Source: Acidobacteriota bacterium | GTDB taxonomy: Bacteria > Acidobacteriota > UBA6911 | DNA length: 6,351 nucleotides | Direction: 5' to 3' | Assembly (NCBI GenBank): GCA_017860075.1 | Contig: JAFNAH010000089.1 | Location: 1 to 6,351, forward strand | In this document: piece after piece, positions 1 through 5,143 of the stretch | Position numbering within the stretch: position 1 is the first letter of the stretch | Layout of the letters: the number at the start of each line of letters is the position of its first letter | The notes under the pieces: model-generated | The model's database searches: none | What the model was told of the DNA's origin: nothing | The model's input: the letters and a program-made list of their open reading frames with translations, nothing else | Made by a program: the position numbers and the translations under genes

Positions 1-1
1 G

Positions 2-823
2 CACCGCCCGATCCACCTGTCGCTCGTGGGCGGGGAACCGCTGGTCCGCTTTCGTGAAATCTCCGTGCTCCTGCCGATGCTCGAAGCCAGGGGTGTGCAC
101 ACCCAGATCGTAACCAGTGCCGTCAGGCCGATACCGCTGGAATGGCGCGAGATTCGGAAGCTGAATATCGTAGTCTCGATCGACGGCCTTCAACCCGAAC
201 ACGACGCAAGACGGAGGCCCGCGACTTACGAGCGCATCCTCAGGAACATCGAGGGTCACCGGATTAACGTGCATTGCACTGTCACACGAGAGATGACCGA
301 CCGGGCCGATTATCTGCAGGAATTCGTCGAGCTCTGGAGCAGAACCGAGGGGGTTCAGAAGATCTGGATGAGCCTCTTCACTCCCCAGATCGGCGAAGCG
401 AGCAGAGAGATGCTGCCGCCTGAATCCCGCAAGTCGGCCATCGACACACTCCTCCGGCTGCGCCGGGAATTCCCCAAGCTCGAAATGCCCGAGGGGCTTC
501 TTGCCGTATACCGGGTTCCGCCCCAGACGCCGCACAGCTGTATGTTTGCCAGGACCACCCGGACGATCGCGGCGGACCTCGAAAGGACCATCAGCCCGTG
601 CCAGCTTGGAGGCACTCCCGACTGCTCGCAATGCGGATGCTTCGCCTCGGCAGCGCTCGGGGCCGTCGATCGTCACCGCCTCCTGCCCGGGTTACGCGTG
701 GGCATGATCTATAGCCTCTCCTATCGTTTGGGGCAATGGCTCAAACGGGTGCGGAGCGGGAGAGGCATGGGTGTCGGGACGGTGGAGGTGCCGGCAATTC
801 TGCCGGAGCCCGCGCCCGATTGA
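2..823 (+). CDS. Radical SAM enzyme with SPASM-like C-terminal Cys region (5' partial)
   Basis: The reading frame is open from base 2 to the TGA at 821-823, so 273 residues are visible and the true start lies off the left edge. Near the visible N-terminus is LVGGEPL (about residues 8-14), the SAM-binding GGE motif of radical SAM enzymes. VSIDG followed by EHD (about 58-68) matches the usual core-strand motif. The CxxxCxxC that binds the catalytic 4Fe-4S cluster would be upstream and is not seen. The C-terminal part has Cys at about 180, 200, 208, 211 and 213, including DCSQCGC; this resembles the auxiliary-cluster (SPASM/twitch) region of enzymes that modify peptides or small molecules. A basic, partly hydrophobic tail follows. 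Substrate unknown: no precursor peptide is visible, and the upstream operon is outside the window. Radical SAM family is secure; the auxiliary-cluster reading is inference. Confidence 0.88.
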   Translation, partial: HRPIHLSLVGGEPLVRFREISVLLPMLEARGVHTQIVTSAVRPIPLEWREIRKLNIVVSIDGLQPEHDARRRPATYERILRNIEGHRINVHCTVTREMTDRADYLQEFVELWSRTEGVQKIWMSLFTPQIGEASREMLPPESRKSAIDTLLRLRREFPKLEMPEGLLAVYRVPPQTPHSCMFARTTRTIAADLERTISPCQLGGTPDCSQCGCFASAALGAVDRHRLLPGLRVGMIYSLSYRLGQWLKRVRSGRGMGVGTVEVPAILPEPAPD

Positions 824-837
824 TCGCCCGCGGGCGA
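824..837. terminator. Perfect 14-bp palindrome between convergent genes
   Basis: TCGCCCGCGGGCGA is its own reverse complement and begins directly after the TGA of the radical SAM gene. As RNA it can form a short GC stem (TCGCC/GGCGA with a CGCG loop) on either strand. It lies in the 33-bp gap between two converging genes, where a bidirectional terminator is expected. There is no T-run on either side, so it would be a weak or Rho-assisted terminator; a role as a protein-binding site is also possible. Confidence 0.4.
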
Positions 838-856
838 CGTCCTGATACGTGCAGAC

Positions 857-1855
857 TCACTCCTCTTTCAGGGATCTCTCCATCAATTCGCGGATGGCTT
901 CGCGCGGCGAGATTTCCCCTTCAAGAAGACGGTGGACCTGGAGAGTGATAGGCACTTCGACGCCGTGCCTCTGCGCGAGCGCAAGCGTAGCCCTGGTAGT
1001 CTTGACACCCTCCGCCACCATGCGCATCGAGTTCACGATCTCCTCGAGCTTGCGGCCTTTTCCGAGCTCGATTCCCACCCTCCGGTTGCGGCTGAGATCG
1101 CCGGTGCAGGTCAACGCGAGGTCGCCGAGGCCGGCGAGCCCGGACAGGGTCTCGCGCCGGGCACCACACGCACAGGCAAGCCGTGTGACTTCGGCCAGAC
1201 CGCGGGTGATGAGCGCGGCCGTGGGATTGTGCCCGAGGCCGAGCCCCCCTACGACGCCGGCAGCGATAGCGATCACGTTCTTGACGGCTCCGCCCATCTC
1301 CACCCCGACCACGTCCGTCGAGGTGTAAAGCCGGAAAGTCGCACAGGAGAATTCTCTCTGGACGACTGCCGCCAGCTCCCGATCCTCCGAGGCGACCACC
1401 ACGGCCGTCGGATCCCCAAGCGCGACTTCCCTGGCGAAGCTCGGCCCGGAGAGCACGCAGAGGCCCGGCTCGAAGCGCGGCCGCACGGTCGTGAGGATCA
1501 CCTCACTCATGCGCATGAGCTGTTCGGTGTCGATCCCCTTCGTGGCGCTGACAAATACCATCTCCTGCTTCAGATGAGGAAGGAAACCGGCCATCAGGGA
1601 GCGAAGGACATGCGAGGGGGTCACGAAGAGTACGATCTCAGCTCCCCCGACGGCCTCGGCGGGGCTCGCCGAAGCCGAGACGCCGAGAGGGATCTTTATC
1701 CCCGGCAGGTAGAGCTCGTTTTCGTGCCGTAAGCGGATGCTCTCGACTACCTCCGGCTCGTAAGCCCAGAGCGTTACTGCATGGCCCTTGCGGGAAAGTG
1801 TAATCGCGAGCGCCGTTCCCCAGGTTCCAGCGCCGATAATAGACACACGCTTCAT
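857..1855 (-). CDS. gpsA: Glycerol-3-phosphate dehydrogenase [NAD(P)+]
   Basis: A complete 332-residue protein of normal family length. It reduces dihydroxyacetone phosphate to sn-glycerol 3-phosphate with NAD(P)H in the cytoplasm, giving the backbone for phospholipids. The N-terminal Rossmann motif is GAGTWGTAL (8-16). Further family signatures are SATKGI with Lys106, SGPSFAREV (136-144), MGGAVKN with the conserved catalytic Lys at about 192, SGLAGLGDLALTC (238-250) and RNRRVG (256-261), which contacts substrate and NAD. No key residue is missing. The ATG at 1855-1853 fits the family N-terminus (MKRVSIIGAG), but no Shine-Dalgarno precedes it. A TATAAT lies only 14 bases upstream of the ATG, so the mRNA leader may be very short. 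The common partner plsY is not adjacent. It converges with the radical SAM gene and diverges from the csp gene. Confidence 0.97.
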   Translation of the reverse strand: MKRVSIIGAGTWGTALAITLSRKGHAVTLWAYEPEVVESIRLRHENELYLPGIKIPLGVSASASPAEAVGGAEIVLFVTPSHVLRSLMAGFLPHLKQEMVFVSATKGIDTEQLMRMSEVILTTVRPRFEPGLCVLSGPSFAREVALGDPTAVVVASEDRELAAVVQREFSCATFRLYTSTDVVGVEMGGAVKNVIAIAAGVVGGLGLGHNPTAALITRGLAEVTRLACACGARRETLSGLAGLGDLALTCTGDLSRNRRVGIELGKGRKLEEIVNSMRMVAEGVKTTRATLALAQRHGVEVPITLQVHRLLEGEISPREAIRELMERSLKEE

Positions 1856-1869
1856 AGCTTGTGCACCCG

Positions 1870-1875
1870 ATTATA
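1870..1875 (-). promoter_or_regulatory. Candidate -10 box for gpsA
   Basis: The minus strand reads TATAAT, a perfect sigma-70-type -10 hexamer, ending 14 bases before the gpsA ATG. Transcription would start near 1863, leaving a leader of about 8 bases. No good -35 hexamer lies 16-18 bp upstream; that stretch holds the CGSCGACARA repeats instead, which could be an activator or repressor site. Position and match are seen; promoter function is inferred. Confidence 0.4.
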
Positions 1876-1883
1876 TCCGAAAC

Positions 1884-1930
1884 CGGCGACAAACGCCGAC
1901 AAACAAGGGATGGAATGCGCCGGCGACAGA
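1884..1930. repeat. Three copies of a 10-bp motif CGSCGACARA
   Basis: The copies are CGGCGACAAA (1884-1893), CGCCGACAAA (1894-1903, directly abutting) and CGGCGACAGA (1921-1930), differing at one base each from the first. Starts are 10 and 27 bases apart. They fill the -35 zone of the gpsA promoter candidate and lie just upstream of the csp promoter candidate, so they could be operator half-sites shared by the divergent genes. No regulator gene is adjacent, and chance repetition in GC-rich DNA cannot be excluded. Confidence 0.4.
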
Positions 1931-1944
1931 ACTTCGGAATTATC

Positions 1945-1974
1945 TTGTGCTTAACGGGGAGACTCCTGTACCAT
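1945..1974 (+). promoter_or_regulatory. Candidate promoter for the csp leader transcript
   Basis: TTGTGC (1945-1950) and TACCAT (1969-1974) are separated by 18 bp, matching sigma-70 hexamers at 3 of 6 and 4 of 6 positions. A start near 1981 would give an untranslated leader of about 175 bases before the csp ATG. The leader folds extensively, which supports transcription starting upstream of 2010, but the exact promoter is a weak call. Confidence 0.3.
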
Positions 1975-2009
1975 GTCCCAGACTTGATCAGGTTTTTGTA
2001 AGTATTGCG

Positions 2010-2114
2010 TCGGTGTAGCTGGGCTGCAAACTCCTGGATTGGGTTTGCGGCCTTTCTGTTTGGGCCCCCAGATACCGGCGGATAGTTACAGAAACGGGAA
2101 TACAAGTACATCGA
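2010..2114 (+). ncRNA. Structured 5' leader RNA of csp (three-way junction candidate)
   Basis: The non-coding stretch ahead of the cold-shock gene can form a nested fold. P1 pairs 2010-2017 with 2107-2114 (8 bp, TCGGTGTA with TACATCGA, one G-U). P2 is a 13-bp hairpin, 2021-2033 with 2041-2053, three of the pairs G-U, loop CTGGATT. P3 pairs 2054-2059 with 2088-2093 or so (TTCTGT with ACAGAA), stacking directly on P2. Together they make a closed three-way junction with joining segments 2018-2020 and 2095-2106. A competing pairing, CTGGG (2019-2023) with CCCAG (2067-2071), would break P2 at its base, so two conformations are possible. Long structured leaders are known for cspA genes of enterobacteria, where they sense temperature. 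I do not recognise this as a known riboswitch class. Pairings were read by eye; function is inferred. Confidence 0.5.
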
Positions 2115-2122
2115 ACAACACA

Positions 2123-2138
2123 TCCCCCGACAGGGGGA
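2123..2138 (+). promoter_or_regulatory. Hairpin overlapping the purine-rich region before csp
   Basis: TCCCCC (2123-2128), loop GACA, GGGGGA (2133-2138) form a perfect 6-bp stem. The 3' arm runs into GGGGGAAGGA (2133-2142), the strongest Shine-Dalgarno-like tract before the ATG at 2158, though it is about 15 bases away. A weaker GGGA (2148-2151) has a normal spacing of 6. The stem could limit ribosome access and open on another signal; that is inference. Confidence 0.45.
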
Positions 2139-2157
2139 AGGATTTCTGGGAACACCG

Positions 2158-2361
2158 ATGAGAGAACAAGGTACAGTGAAGTGGTTTAGCAACGAAAAAG
2201 GTTACGGTTTTATCAGCCGTGCTTCCGGGGGTGACGTCTTCGTACATCATTCCGCAATCCAGGCGGAAGGCTTCAAGTCGCTCAATGAGGGCGATAAGAT
2301 CGAGTTCGACGTCGTCAAGGGCCCCAAGGGCCTTCAGGCTCAGAACGTGGTTAAGCTATAG
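2158..2361 (+). CDS. Cold-shock protein, CspA family
   Basis: A complete 67-residue single cold-shock domain of the usual length. It binds single-stranded RNA and DNA and acts as an RNA chaperone in the cytoplasm. [15 protein letters not shown] (5-19) contains the RNP1 motif KGYGFI, and DVFVHHSAI (26-34) contains RNP2 VFVHH; the aromatic nucleic-acid-contacting residues are all present. The C-terminal part, [18 protein letters not shown] followed by NVVKL, matches the last beta strands. The ATG is set by the family N-terminus. A structured leader precedes it and a strong hairpin follows it, ahead of a second RNA-binding gene 92 bp downstream. Bacteria often carry several csp paralogues, and the sequence does not show whether this one is cold-induced or constitutive. 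Confidence 0.97.
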   Translation: MREQGTVKWFSNEKGYGFISRASGGDVFVHHSAIQAEGFKSLNEGDKIEFDVVKGPKGLQAQNVVKL

Positions 2362-2374
2362 CCCACTGCCTGCC

Positions 2375-2401
2375 GGGGGTTCCGGCGTGCCCGGAACCTC
2401 C
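2375..2401 (+). terminator. Strong hairpin between csp and the RRM gene
   Basis: GGTTCCGG (2378-2385) pairs with CCGGAACC (2391-2398) around a CGTGC loop, and the stem extends outward to 11 bp (2375-2401) with one G-U. It lies 13 bases after the csp stop. The following CTTGGTTCC is only partly T-rich, so it may be an imperfect intrinsic terminator, a partial read-through attenuator setting the csp to RRM ratio, or a 3' mRNA-stabilising stem. Confidence 0.55.
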
Positions 2402-2453
2402 TTGGTTCCAGTCAGCACCCCTCACCCCTCCACCAAGAACGGGACAATATCTG

Positions 2454-2852
2454 ATGCCAGGGAAAATCTTCGTAGGCAACTTATCCTATAACGTATCGGA
2501 CGCAGACCTCAGCGAGCTGATTGCCGGGCTGAACATAGCGACCGCAAGCGTAAAAATCATGCGCGATATGGATACCGGCAGGTCGCGCGGCTTCGGTTTC
2601 GTCGAACTGACTCCCGAAGGGAATCTGGAAGCGGCTATCGAGGCGCTCAATGGCAAGGTCCTGGACGGCCGTGCTTTGACTGCCAATGAAGCCCGGCCCC
2701 AGAAGCGGCGCGAGTTCGGCGGTGGCGGCGGTCAGGGCTTCAACCGCAATCGTGGCAAGTTCGGCGGCGGCGGTGGCGGCGGCCGGGGTCGCGGTGGCCC
2801 GCGCGAACGGGAACGTGACCGCCCGAAGCGCAAGATCCAGGAATTGTATTAA
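2454..2852 (+). CDS. RRM-domain RNA-binding protein with Gly/Arg-rich tail
   Basis: A 132-residue protein with one RNA-recognition motif (about 3-80) and a low-complexity tail. RNP2 is KIFVGNL (4-10) and RNP1 is RGFGFVEL (45-52), each with the aromatic residues that stack on RNA bases. DMDTGRSRGFGFV is the typical loop-strand pattern. The tail (about 83-132) has two glycine runs (89-93 and 104-110) separated by a basic stretch, then RGRGG and a charged segment, resembling RGG-type tails that bind RNA weakly and promote self-association. Small bacterial RRM proteins of this type are known from cyanobacteria, where some are cold-induced, and from other phyla. The ATG at 2454 is preceded by GGGA (2441-2444), a weak ribosome site. 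It follows the csp gene by 92 bp and may share its transcript through the intervening hairpin. The RNA targets cannot be told from sequence. Confidence 0.95.
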   Translation: MPGKIFVGNLSYNVSDADLSELIAGLNIATASVKIMRDMDTGRSRGFGFVELTPEGNLEAAIEALNGKVLDGRALTANEARPQKRREFGGGGGQGFNRNRGKFGGGGGGGRGRGGPRERERDRPKRKIQELY

Positions 2853-2895
2853 CCCTTCGGGGGCGCCTGGATCGCAGCGTTGAGTCGGCCGAGTC

Positions 2896-2915
2896 CCCGG
2901 GCAAAGATGCCCGGG
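2896..2915. terminator. GC-rich hairpin between converging RRM and hydrolase genes
   Basis: CCCGGGC (2896-2902) and GCCCGGG (2909-2915) pair perfectly, with an additional A-T pair possible inside the AAAGAT loop. A second small inverted repeat, GACAG-TT-CTGTC (2921-2932), follows. The site is in the 95-bp gap between two converging stop codons, the position of a two-way terminator, but neither strand has a T-run after the stem. Confidence 0.45.
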
Positions 2916-2922
2916 AGCGTGA
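2909..2922 (+). repeat. 14-bp exact repeat, copy 1
   Basis: GCCCGGGAGCGTGA occurs here and again at 5932-5945, each time within about 60 bases after a plus-strand stop codon and each followed by a small inverted repeat. It overlaps the 3' arm of the hairpin at 2896-2915. It may be part of a dispersed intergenic element or coincidence in GC-rich DNA. Confidence 0.35.
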
Positions 2923-2947
2923 CAGTTCTGTCCGCCATGGCGAACGC

Positions 2948-3991
2948 CTATCCCAGGTAGCGATCGAGCCAGGAGAGTATGAGCTGCCGCATCTCCGGCA
3001 GCTCCACGTGCCCGCAGTTGAAGAGCTCGATCCGGCAATCCTCCTCCCGACCATATTTCCGGTACAGAGGCAGCAGGTAATCCCGGACCTTCTCGACACC
3101 TGCCGGAGGAGTCAGATCGTCCTGTCTCCCGTTCACGCTCAGGCGCGGACGCGGGACTATCAGCTCGTTGATTTGCGCCGTGCTGAACTCCTTCAGCAAC
3201 GAAGGAACGTAGTAGTAGATGCCGTGCCCCTTGAGGTTTCGGATCCGGATCAACTCGTCGAAGTCAGTCAGACAGCAGACATCGATGCACAGCCGGACCC
3301 GGGGATCGAGCGCCGCAAGCCACCAGGCCTTGGTGGATCCCATCGACATGCCGGTGGCGCCAAGCCGTCCCGGGTCGACTTCGGGGCGGCTCGCCAGGTA
3401 ATCGAGCGCCCGGAATTCGTCGAACATCATCATCCCGAACAGCACACGGCCCCGCCAGAGCATCAACTTGAAAGCATCCTGCTCGCCTGCGTATCCGTCC
3501 GCAGCATGTTTCCTCTCGCCGAAACACCAGCTGTCGATGGCAAGGGTTACGATCCCCTTTTCGGCGCATACAGGTGCGTAGGCAGGCTGCGCCTCGTCCC
3601 CGGTCACCAACTGCTCCTTTCCGAGGTCATACATCCCGCCGTGCCAGTGGATGTAAAGAAGACCCGGTGCGCGGGCGGCGCGGCGGTCCGGCAGCACCAG
3701 CAGAGCCGGCACCGGTTCGAAGCCGTTCAGGTCAAGGACCAACCGCTCGAGAGTGTAGCCGTCGCGCTTCTCGGTCTTGACGAGACGGGGGGGCGCGGGC
3801 CGGTGATCCCAGGGCAACTGGCCCAGGAGCGCCCAGAGATCGGCACGACGACGACGCTGGTAGACTGAGAAGTCCTCCCCTGAAGGTTCTTGCGCTTCGG
3901 TTCCGTTCCCGGCAGCCACAGTTGACCCAGCTCCCAAAGCAAGCATTGCCGCAGATCGCTTGAGAAAATCTCGGCGGTGCGATGACATCAT
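2948..3991 (-). CDS. Tat-exported alpha/beta hydrolase (dienelactone hydrolase/acetyl-esterase-like)
   Basis: With the ATG at 3991-3989 the protein has 347 residues. A near-perfect ribosome site (AGGAGGG, 4000-4006) lies 8 bases before it; the frame extends upstream to 4066, but that start lacks a site and would bury the signal. Residues 5-13 (HRRDFLKRS) form a twin-arginine motif followed by a hydrophobic, alanine-rich stretch to about 27, so folded export to the periplasm is likely. The mature part is an alpha/beta hydrolase: HWHGG (115-119) as the oxyanion-hole loop, GMSMGS (214-219) with nucleophile Ser216, GRQDD (288-292) carrying the likely acid and CGH with His328 as the base. DSWCFGERKH (153-162) is typical of large secreted esterase-like members. 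A carbohydrate-ester or lactone substrate is plausible but not shown. It is divergent from the EcsC gene and converges with the RRM gene. Confidence 0.9.
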   Translation of the reverse strand: MMSSHRRDFLKRSAAMLALGAGSTVAAGNGTEAQEPSGEDFSVYQRRRRADLWALLGQLPWDHRPAPPRLVKTEKRDGYTLERLVLDLNGFEPVPALLVLPDRRAARAPGLLYIHWHGGMYDLGKEQLVTGDEAQPAYAPVCAEKGIVTLAIDSWCFGERKHAADGYAGEQDAFKLMLWRGRVLFGMMMFDEFRALDYLASRPEVDPGRLGATGMSMGSTKAWWLAALDPRVRLCIDVCCLTDFDELIRIRNLKGHGIYYYVPSLLKEFSTAQINELIVPRPRLSVNGRQDDLTPPAGVEKVRDYLLPLYRKYGREEDCRIELFNCGHVELPEMRQLILSWLDRYLG

Positions 3992-3999
3992 ACTCGATT

Positions 4000-4006
4000 C
4001 CCTCCT
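4000..4006 (-). promoter_or_regulatory. Ribosome binding site fixing the hydrolase start
   Basis: The minus strand reads AGGAGGG, 8 bases before the first of two adjacent ATG codons (3991 and 3988). It is the strongest Shine-Dalgarno in the window and rules out the in-frame upstream ATG at 4066. Confidence 0.85.
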
Positions 4007-4199
4007 GAGAACGAGCGTTCGATAGTCACAATGTTCACGAGGCCTCGGCAGCCATCCAGGAAGCATTCCATCGCAGACCTCGATTCGGGATGAGTGCCGA
4101 TCGGATGACTATATGGACCAGTGCCGGAAAATGCAATTACCGCCGCTCGCCCTCTGTGGGGCGGGTTGAAAAGCCGCCGCACACGCCTTCTTGCCGAGG

Positions 4200-4205
4200 T
4201 ATGAT
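4200..4205 (+). promoter_or_regulatory. Candidate -10 box for the EcsC-family gene
   Basis: TATGAT matches the -10 consensus at 5 of 6 positions and ends 14 bases before the ATG at 4220. There is no convincing -35 at 16-18 bp; TTGAAA at 4166-4171 is 28 bp away, too far. If used, the leader would be about 8 bases, as proposed for gpsA. The rest of the 228-bp divergent gap 3992-4219 shows a small inverted repeat, GAACG-AG-CGTTC (4009-4020), and nothing else I can support. Confidence 0.25.
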
Positions 4206-4219
4206 ATCGATAGAGACCA

Positions 4220-4999
4220 ATGCCGATGGACGCCGGGGATTACGCAGACCTGAAACAGGCGAAGGATCTTCTCGAGAATCCCGGCCTGGCCGCGAAGATC
4301 ACCAATCTGCTTGGTCTGCCTGTGGAGAAGGGGTTTGCCCTGTTGCCGGACCGGTGGAGCGAGGCAGTGCAGCGCGCCACCCGGAAGTCGATGCGCAGGG
4401 CGCTCGATTTCGCCGTAAACACGATGAAGGACAACCCCGGCAAACCCGCCTCCAACAGGGTACACAAGCTGATCGTGGCAGCAGATGGCGCCGCGGCCGG
4501 CGCCTTCGGGCTGCCCGCGCTGGTCGTGGAGTTGCCGGTAACCACGACGGTGATGCTGCGCTCGATAGCCGACATCGCGAGGAGCATGGGGGAGAGCGTC
4601 AGATCGATCGACAGCAGGCTGGCGTGCCTGGAGGTGTTTGCCCTGGGAGGGAAAACGCCAAAGGACAACGCGACCGAGACCGGCTATTTCGCCGTCCGGG
4701 CAGCACTGGCCCGAACCGTGTCGGAAGCGGCGCAATATATTGCCGAGAGAGGACTGGCCGAGGAGGGAGCGCCCCCCCTGGTGCGATTGATAGTTACTCT
4801 CTCTTCACGGTTCGGGCTGGTCGTCTCGGAAAAGGTCGCGGCCCAGGCCATACCCGTAATCGGAGCTGCCGGCGGTGCGTTGATCAACACGCTGTTCATC
4901 GACTACTTCCAGGGCACAGCCCGGGGCCATTTCACCGTTCGCAGGCTCGAGAGGAAATACGGCGCTGCGGAGGTGCGGCGCCTGTACTCGGAAGCCTGA
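4220..4999 (+). CDS. EcsC-family protein
   Basis: A 259-residue protein with the EcsC-family pattern along nearly its whole length: LENPGLAAKITNLLG (18-32), then PVEKGFALLPDRWSEAV (34-50), a central segment with many small and hydrophobic residues (about 87-113, GAFGLPALVVELPVTTT), LACLEVFALGG (134-144), and a C-terminal hydrophobic stretch (about 207-230, IPVIGAAGGALINTLF and DYF). The family is named after Bacillus EcsC, encoded beside the EcsAB ABC transporter; its biochemical role is unsettled, and the hydrophobic segments suggest membrane association. There is no signal peptide. ATG codons at 4220 and 4226 are both possible; AGAGA (4212-4216) sits better for 4226. No ABC transporter is adjacent, so the Ecs context does not apply. 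Family call strong, function unknown. Confidence 0.9.
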   Translation: MPMDAGDYADLKQAKDLLENPGLAAKITNLLGLPVEKGFALLPDRWSEAVQRATRKSMRRALDFAVNTMKDNPGKPASNRVHKLIVAADGAAAGAFGLPALVVELPVTTTVMLRSIADIARSMGESVRSIDSRLACLEVFALGGKTPKDNATETGYFAVRAALARTVSEAAQYIAERGLAEEGAPPLVRLIVTLSSRFGLVVSEKVAAQAIPVIGAAGGALINTLFIDYFQGTARGHFTVRRLERKYGAAEVRRLYSEA

Positions 5000-5060
5000 T
5001 TCCGCAAGCAAGTCTCCCCGCGTCTGAACCAACCAGGCTGCACGACAAGATTTGCATTTT

Positions 5061-5077
5061 CAGGGTCAGACCCCCTG
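5061..5077. repeat. Palindromic GGGTCAGACCC element
   Basis: GGGTC-A-GACCC (5063-5073) is an 11-bp palindrome with one central base, inside CAGGGTCAGACCCCCTG and preceded by TTTT. Very similar GGGTCAGACCC palindromes occur repeatedly in many bacterial genomes, often associated with REP-type repeats and their RAYT (Y1) transposases. Here it is solitary, between the EcsC and SYLF genes, with no transposase in the window. It may be a lone mobile-repeat remnant or may end the EcsC transcript as a stem-loop. Confidence 0.45.
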
Positions 5078-5089
5078 GGCGGAGAGCAC

Positions 5090-5104
5090 CGCGCCGGCGG
5101 CGCG
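5090..5104. repeat. Short GC inverted repeat in the EcsC-SYLF gap
   Basis: CGCGCC (5090-5095) and GGCGCG (5099-5104) flank GGC and could form a 6-bp stem. No T-run follows. With the GGGTCAGACCC palindrome just upstream it makes up the only structure seen in the first half of the 237-bp gap 5000-5236. Weak evidence for a function. Confidence 0.25.
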
Positions 5105-5143
5105 AACCACATCACGGAAATAGAAATACCGCCAATTAGCCTC

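Noticed and set aside
932..1732. 266-codon open frame on + opposite gpsA
   Set aside because: It lies wholly inside gpsA on the other strand; its translation has no recognisable motif and is what GC-rich codon bias produces in an antisense frame.
2010..2114. Known riboswitch classes (c-di-GMP-I, TPP, purine) for the csp leader
   Set aside because: The conserved core sequences I know for these three-way-junction riboswitches are absent, although GCAAAC superficially recalls c-di-GMP-I.
1638..2192. 184-codon open frame on - running from gpsA through the csp leader
   Set aside because: It overlaps gpsA in another frame and the start of csp on the other strand; no motif, and the leader region shows RNA-type pairing instead of coding character.
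3008..3868. 286-codon open frame on + opposite the hydrolase
   Set aside because: Antisense shadow; the minus-strand frame carries the full Ser-Asp-His triad and Tat signal.
3992..4066. Upstream ATG at 4066 for the hydrolase (372 residues)
   Set aside because: No ribosome site there, and it would place 25 residues before the twin-arginine signal; AGGAGGG fixes the start at 3991.
4090..5139. 349-codon open frame on + overlapping the EcsC gene in another frame
   Set aside because: Low-complexity Arg/Gly/Pro-rich translation without family motifs; the EcsC frame is clearly the coding one.
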